9,919 nt of DNA from an uncultured Eubacteriales bacterium (lineage in GTDB: Bacteria > Bacillota > Clostridia > Oscillospirales > Oscillospiraceae). Within the stretch, counting starts at the first letter, position 1. Each line of letters starts with the position of its first letter. The position numbers were made by a program, and so were the translations under genes. This document shows, piece after piece, positions 6,315-9,919 of the stretch. The DNA lies in assembly GCA_902496595.1 (NCBI GenBank), contig CABVBV010000075.1, forward strand, positions 1 through 9,919, written 5' to 3'. Under the pieces are notes generated by a model. The model was not told the DNA's origin. It did no database searches and saw only the letters and a program-made list of their open reading frames with translations.

Positions 6315-7626
6315 GAGTTTACTGCCCGGAGGCGGCGCGACGGTGCTCTGCGCGGTCTCGGGAGGAGCGGACTCGGTATATCTGCTGCACAGGCTGCGCG
6401 AGCTGGGGGTTCCGGTCGAGTGCGCGCACTTCAACCATATGCTGAGGGGCGCGGAGTCGGACAGGGACGAGGACTTTGTGCGCGGGCTGTGCGGCGAACT
6501 GGATATCAGGGCGCATTTCGGCCGCGGCGATGTCGCGGCTTTTGCGGCGAAGATGGGTTTGGGCACGGAGGACGCCGCCAGAAAGCTGCGCTACGAGTTT
6601 CTGGAGAGGACTGCGGACGAGACGGGCGCCGCGGTTATAGCGACGGCGCACACGGCGGACGACAATGCGGAGACGATGCTGCTGAACCTGGCCAGGGGCT
6701 CCGGGCTCCGCGGATTATGCGGCATACCAGAGCGCAGGGGTAGGATAATCAGGCCCATTCTGGACACGACCAGGAGGGAGATAGAGAGCTATCTCTCCGA
6801 ACGCGGCATAGCCCACGTTGAGGACAGTTCAAACGCCGGAGACGATTATGCCAGGAACCGGATAAGGCACCGGGCCGTGCCCGCGCTGGAGAGTGTGAAC
6901 CCGGAGTTTGTAAGGGCCGCATCCAGGGCGGCGGCGCTGCTCAGGAGGGATGAGGAGTATCTCTCCGGGCTCGCGCAGGCTTTCGTGGAGAGCCATCCCG
7001 ACGGGCTGCCCTGCCGGGAACTGCTGGAGCTGCCTCTCCCGGTGTCCACCAGAGCGCTGAGGCTCGCGTCGGGAACGTCCCTGTCCGAGCACCAGGTCGA
7101 AGCGGCGCTGGAGCTTGCCGGAGGCAAGGGCCTGGGTTTCCTGAGCCTTCCGGGAACCCGGCTCAAGAGAGAGCTGGGACTGCTCAGTTTCGGGGCCGCA
7201 GAAGAGCCGGCTCGTATGCCCGAGAGAGAGCTCGTCACCGAGGGTGAGACGGAGATCCCCGAGGCGGGGCTGAGGCTCCGCTGCCGGAGACTGGAGGCCG
7301 CCGGCGAAATTCACAGTTCATTAAACACTTTTTTCTTTAAATGTGAGAATATCTGTGGTACTATAACCTGTACGCCGAGGCGGGACGGGGACAAGATCAG
7401 GCTCTCCGGCAGGGGCTGCACCAAGAAATTGAAAGAGCTTTTCCTGGAGCGGGGCCTGAGCGCGTCTGAGAGAGACGCCGTTCCGGTCTTGAGGGACGGG
7501 CTCGGGCCGATCGCAGTCGTGGGCTTCGGAGCGGCGGAGCGGGTGCGCCCGGAAAAGGGCGACGCCGTGCTGAGAGTGGACGTTATAAAAAATTATAATA
7601 ATTGTGGCGGGGGACAGGCAAAATGA
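6307..7626 (+). CDS. tilS: tRNA(Ile)-lysidine synthase
   Basis: Uses ATP and lysine to convert C34 of the CAU-anticodon isoleucine tRNA to lysidine, so that it reads AUA instead of AUG. This matters here because ATA codons are common in all neighbouring genes. The 439-residue protein has the ATP pyrophosphatase PP-loop SGGADS (18-23), HFNHMLRG (41-48), ATAHTADDNAET (112-123; Asn120 where Gln is more usual), a GSGLRGLCGIP segment (131-141), the middle TilS substrate domain, and the C-terminal TilS domain with PRRDGDKIRLSGRGCTKKLKELFLE (358-381 region). The ATG at 6307 has AAGAGG (6294-6299) seven bases upstream and overlaps the dnaB stop. Its end shares ATGA with hpt. Codons 335-355 are strikingly AT-ending compared with the rest, apparently because a promoter is embedded there (7336-7364). 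Confidence 0.95.
   Translation: MNESLLPGGGATVLCAVSGGADSVYLLHRLRELGVPVECAHFNHMLRGAESDRDEDFVRGLCGELDIRAHFGRGDVAAFAAKMGLGTEDAARKLRYEFLERTADETGAAVIATAHTADDNAETMLLNLARGSGLRGLCGIPERRGRIIRPILDTTRREIESYLSERGIAHVEDSSNAGDDYARNRIRHRAVPALESVNPEFVRAASRAAALLRRDEEYLSGLAQAFVESHPDGLPCRELLELPLPVSTRALRLASGTSLSEHQVEAALELAGGKGLGFLSLPGTRLKRELGLLSFGAAEEPARMPERELVTEGETEIPEAGLRLRCRRLEAAGEIHSSLNTFFFKCENICGTITCTPRRDGDKIRLSGRGCTKKLKELFLERGLSASERDAVPVLRDGLGPIAVVGFGAAERVRPEKGDAVLRVDVIKNYNNCGGGQAK
7336..7364 (+). promoter_or_regulatory. Putative internal promoter within tilS for hpt-ftsH
   Basis: Inside the 3' third of tilS a stretch of about 60 bases (7310-7370) turns AT-rich. It contains a -35-like TTTAAA (7336-7341, four of six), a 17-base spacer, and TACTAT (7359-7364, four to five of six) preceded by TGG, giving an extended -10. 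An overlapping TATAAC (7362-7367) is an alternative -10. Transcription would start near 7371, about 250 bases before hpt. The synonymous choices here (TCA, TTA, ACT, TTT, AAA, TGT, AAT, GGT) differ from the GC-ending habit around them. This is a sequence-based prediction only. Confidence 0.4.
7594..7599 (+). promoter_or_regulatory. Isolated TATAAT in AT-rich end of tilS, just before hpt
   Basis: A perfect TATAAT lies in the AT-rich run at 7583-7604, 23 bases before the hpt ATG. The region where a -35 should be (7570-7577) reads CTGAGAGT, with no useful match, and there is no TG extension. It may be a weak promoter, or simply an unstructured stretch easing translation start at hpt. Confidence 0.2.
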
Positions 7627-8159
7627 GAGAGGATATGGAGAGGATACTGCTCACGGAGGCCGAACTGCAGGAGCGCGTGTCCAAGCTCGGCAGGCAGATA
7701 ACGGAGGACTACGCCGGAAAGGAGCCCATATTCGTGGGCGTGCTCAAGGGCTGCTTCATCTTCATGGCAGACCTGCTCAGGAGCGTTGGGCTGCACTGCA
7801 CTATGGATTTCATGGCCGTCTCCTCCTACGGCGACGGAACCACCACCACCGGAGCGGTGAAGATAAACAAGGATCTGTCCAGGGACATCGCCGGTAAGGA
7901 TGTCATCATAGTCGAGGACATACTCGACAGCGGCGTGACGCTCAGCTATTTGAAGAACTATCTCTCGGTGAGGAAGCCCGCGTCAATCTCCATCGTGACC
8001 CTGCTCGACAAGCCCTCGAGGCGCAGAGCGGACATCAAGGCCGACTATGTCGGCTTCGAGGTGGAAGATGCCTTCGTCGTGGGCTACGGCCTGGACTATG
8101 CCGAGCGTTACCGGAACCTGCCGTACATCGGCATCCTCAAACCCGAGATCTACGCCTGA
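7623..8159 (+). CDS. hpt: Hypoxanthine phosphoribosyltransferase
   Basis: Purine salvage enzyme: transfers ribose 5-phosphate from PRPP to hypoxanthine (and usually guanine), giving IMP or GMP in the cytosol. The 178 residues match the usual length of bacterial Hpt. Visible motifs are the loop VGVLKGCFIFMADL (38-51), the flexible SSYGDGTTTTG loop (67-77), the PRPP-binding signature VIIVEDILDSGVTL (94-107, with E98, D99 and D102), and VTLLDKPSRR (125-134) with the purine-binding Lys130. The ATG at 7623 overlaps the tilS stop as ATGA; GGGGGA (7608-7613) lies nine bases upstream. An in-frame TTG at 7602 and an ATG at 7635 are less likely starts. tilS-hpt-ftsH is a well-conserved Firmicute order, and Hpt with TilS is reported to act on ftsH transcription in Bacillus; that is family knowledge, not shown here. 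Confidence 0.96.
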   Translation: MREDMERILLTEAELQERVSKLGRQITEDYAGKEPIFVGVLKGCFIFMADLLRSVGLHCTMDFMAVSSYGDGTTTTGAVKINKDLSRDIAGKDVIIVEDILDSGVTLSYLKNYLSVRKPASISIVTLLDKPSRRRADIKADYVGFEVEDAFVVGYGLDYAERYRNLPYIGILKPEIYA

Positions 8160-8208
8160 TGCGGGCGTGCATATAGAGCGTAAAGTATCCGAAGGATGTG
8201 AAGAATAG
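8160..8208 (+). other. Short gap between hpt and ftsH
   Basis: Forty-nine bases, the widest gap in the plus-strand run. It holds a ribosome site AAGGA (8192-8196) twelve bases before the ftsH TTG. TATAGA at 8172-8177 looks like a -10, but no -35 is present at the right distance. An in-frame TAG (8206-8208) directly precedes the ftsH start codon. I see no terminator. Confidence 0.5.
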
Positions 8209-9919
8209 TTGAAACCTCAGAGGAACCGGGCGCGTGACCTCGGTTTTTACGTACTCATAATGATAATACTGCTCGCCGTTGTCTACACTATGACGACGCC
8301 GAGCGTGTCCGAGGAGATGGTATACTCGGACGTGGTGGATCTGTTCACGAACGAGCAGGTCGAGAGCTTCGTGATACGCGGCTCGGACATCATCATCACG
8401 AAGAAGGGAGCTCAGCCGGGAGAGGGCACCGTGACTTACAGCCTTTACGATGTGAGTTACTTCCTGCTCCAGATGGGCGACCTCATCGACGAACAGCACG
8501 AGGCGGGCATAATCAAGGACTACGACCTGGACGAAGGCTTCGTATGGCCCTGGTGGGCGAGCATGATACCCTATCTGCTGCTCATCGGCGTGATGTTCGC
8601 ATTGTGGTACTATATGATGAACAAGTCCGGCGGCGGGGCGCCCGGCGTCGGCAAGTTCGGCAAGGCCCGGACGAGGCTCGGCAGCGAGGAGCAGAAGAAG
8701 GTGACTTTCGCCGATGTCGCCGGCTGCGACGAGGAAAAGGCCGAACTGCAGGAGGTGGTGAGCTTCCTGAAGAACCCGAGGGCGTACACGGAGATGGGCG
8801 CGAGGATACCGAAGGGCGTGCTGCTCGTCGGCCCTCCGGGCACGGGCAAGACGCTCATCGCCAAGGCCGTTGCGGGAGAGGCGGGAGTGCAGTTCCTGTC
8901 CATCTCCGGCTCCGACTTCGTGGAGCTCTACGTCGGCGTCGGCGCGTCCAGGGTCAGGGACCTGTTCGACCAGGCGAAGAAGGTGGCCCCGGCCATCATA
9001 TTCATAGACGAGATAGACGCCGTCGGCCGGCAGAGGGGCTCTGGCCTCGGCGGCGGCCACGACGAGAGGGAGCAGACTTTGAACCAGCTCCTCGTCGAGA
9101 TGGACGGCTTCACGAACAACGAGGGCGTCATCGTCATGGCGGCCACGAACCGCGACGATATCCTGGACAACGCACTGACCCGCCCGGGCCGCTTCGACAG
9201 GAGGGTGTATATCGGCCTGCCGGATATCCGGGGCCGCGAGGCCATACTGCGCGTCCACGCCAGGGGCAAGCCGCTGGGGGACGACGTGGATCTGAACTCG
9301 ATAGCGAGGGGCACGCCGGGCTTTTCGGGCGCGGATCTCGAGAACCTGCTCAATGAGGCGGCGCTCATGGCCGTCTCGAACGGCAAGCGTTTCATCACCT
9401 CCTATGAGATAGAGGAGGCCATCCGCAAGGTGCAGATGGGCCCGGAGAAGAAGAGCAAGGTCATGAGCGACAGGGCCAAGAAGCTGACGGCCTTCCACGA
9501 GGGCGGCCACGCGGTCGTGGCGGAGTTCCTCGAGCACACCGATCCCGTACACTATATCACGATCATACCGAGGGGCCCCTCCGGCGGCGCGACATATTTC
9601 CGGCCTAAGGAGGATCTGGAGAACTTCCACTCCTATTCGGAGCTCTTTGAGAACATCGTGGTGTCCCTGGGCGGCCGCGTGTCTGAGAAGCTGTTTTTGG
9701 ACGACATCTCGACGGGCGCGTCTGGGGATATACAGCAGGCGACGAACCTGGCGCGGGCCATGGTCACGCAGTTCGGCATGAGCGAGAAGCTGGGGCCGAT
9801 AAGCTACGACTCCTCGGGCCACAGCATCTTCATAGGCCGCGACTTCGGCACGACGAAGAGCTACTCGGAGGAGACGGCGGCGATCATCGACGAGGAGGTC
9901 AAGCGCATCTTCGACGAGG
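8209..9919 (+). CDS. ftsH: ATP-dependent zinc metalloprotease FtsH (cut by right edge)
   Basis: Membrane-anchored AAA+ protease that degrades misfolded membrane proteins and short-lived regulators. The 570 visible residues have no stop; the family usually has 600-700, so the C-terminal tail is missing. Order: TM1 (about 11-29), an outside domain (30-115), TM2 (116-136), AAA+ module with Walker A GPPGTGKT (208-215), Walker B IIFIDEID (263-270), second region of homology TNRDDILDNALTRPGRFDR (313-331, arginines 325 and 328), and the M41 protease with zinc site H430-E431-G-G-H434 and third ligand D507 in TGASGD. The pore loop is Y241-V-G, where Phe-Val-Gly is commoner; the aromatic role is kept. 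The start is TTG at 8209, forced by the in-frame TAG just before it; the next ATG (8260) would remove part of TM1. Follows hpt as in most Firmicutes. Confidence 0.95.
   Translation, partial: MKPQRNRARDLGFYVLIMIILLAVVYTMTTPSVSEEMVYSDVVDLFTNEQVESFVIRGSDIIITKKGAQPGEGTVTYSLYDVSYFLLQMGDLIDEQHEAGIIKDYDLDEGFVWPWWASMIPYLLLIGVMFALWYYMMNKSGGGAPGVGKFGKARTRLGSEEQKKVTFADVAGCDEEKAELQEVVSFLKNPRAYTEMGARIPKGVLLVGPPGTGKTLIAKAVAGEAGVQFLSISGSDFVELYVGVGASRVRDLFDQAKKVAPAIIFIDEIDAVGRQRGSGLGGGHDEREQTLNQLLVEMDGFTNNEGVIVMAATNRDDILDNALTRPGRFDRRVYIGLPDIRGREAILRVHARGKPLGDDVDLNSIARGTPGFSGADLENLLNEAALMAVSNGKRFITSYEIEEAIRKVQMGPEKKSKVMSDRAKKLTAFHEGGHAVVAEFLEHTDPVHYITIIPRGPSGGATYFRPKEDLENFHSYSELFENIVVSLGGRVSEKLFLDDISTGASGDIQQATNLARAMVTQFGMSEKLGPISYDSSGHSIFIGRDFGTTKSYSEETAAIIDEEVKRIFDE

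Noticed and set aside
5034..6566. A 510-codon antisense frame opposite dnaB and the start of tilS
   Set aside because: A register shadow of dnaB caused by codon bias; no ribosome site or domain, and it runs out of frame into tilS.
8224..8248. Hairpin AACCG/CGGTT followed by T bases, like a terminator or attenuator
   Set aside because: Only a five-base stem with a 12-base loop and a short T run, lying inside the first codons of ftsH; too weak to call.
8137..9822. A 561-codon antisense frame opposite ftsH
   Set aside because: The same codon-bias shadow, in register with ftsH, with biased composition and no domain.
1..9919. Search for tRNA, rRNA, CRISPR arrays, insertion sequences, phage or toxin-antitoxin genes
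   Set aside because: No repeated spacer pattern, cloverleaf, transposase motif or small paired genes were seen by eye. The strand is packed with housekeeping genes and the gaps are short.

Overview
The window looks like chromosomal housekeeping DNA from a high-GC, anaerobic-type Firmicute (Bacillota, Clostridia). An Oscillospiraceae-like gut lineage is my best guess. The basis is a cyclic-di-AMP phosphodiesterase of the GdpP type next to rplI and dnaB, the tilS-hpt-ftsH order typical of Firmicutes, strong AGGAGG-like ribosome sites, and a codon style that avoids TTA/CTA/TCA yet uses ATA and AGG freely. The taxon is an inference; the gene identities are mostly firm.

Layout. On the minus strand (1-1441) are two genes pointing left: the N-terminal part of a lipoprotein that runs off the left edge, and a sugar-phosphate nucleotidyltransferase. 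A 90-base divergent intergenic region follows (about 1442-1531), with a very good sigma-A promoter for the plus strand. From 1532 to the right edge everything is on the plus strand in one tight, operon-like run: a tandem-GNAT acetyltransferase, gdpP, rplI, dnaB, tilS, hpt and ftsH (cut by the right edge). Gaps are 21, 28, 15, -8, -4 and 49 bases. No gene-free stretch exceeds about 90 bases. I see no tRNA, rRNA, CRISPR array, insertion sequence or phage gene.

How the genes fit together. gdpP-rplI-dnaB and tilS-hpt-ftsH are each conserved neighbourhoods in Firmicutes; here they are joined end to end. The run covers second-messenger turnover (GdpP), ribosome and replication functions (L9, DnaB), decoding of AUA codons (TilS), purine salvage (Hpt) and membrane protein quality control (FtsH).

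The window is mostly ordinary. Points worth a second look: (1) the nucleotidyltransferase appears to be a cut-down ManC-phosphomannomutase fusion, keeping only the catalytic NTP-transferase domain and what looks like phosphomannomutase domain IV; (2) an AT-rich island inside tilS carries a good extended -10 promoter that could separately drive hpt-ftsH; (3) a DnaA-box-like 9-mer lies between the -35 and -10 of the main promoter; (4) an unassigned two-domain GNAT protein leads the operon. I found no clear candidate for a wholly new biological system.
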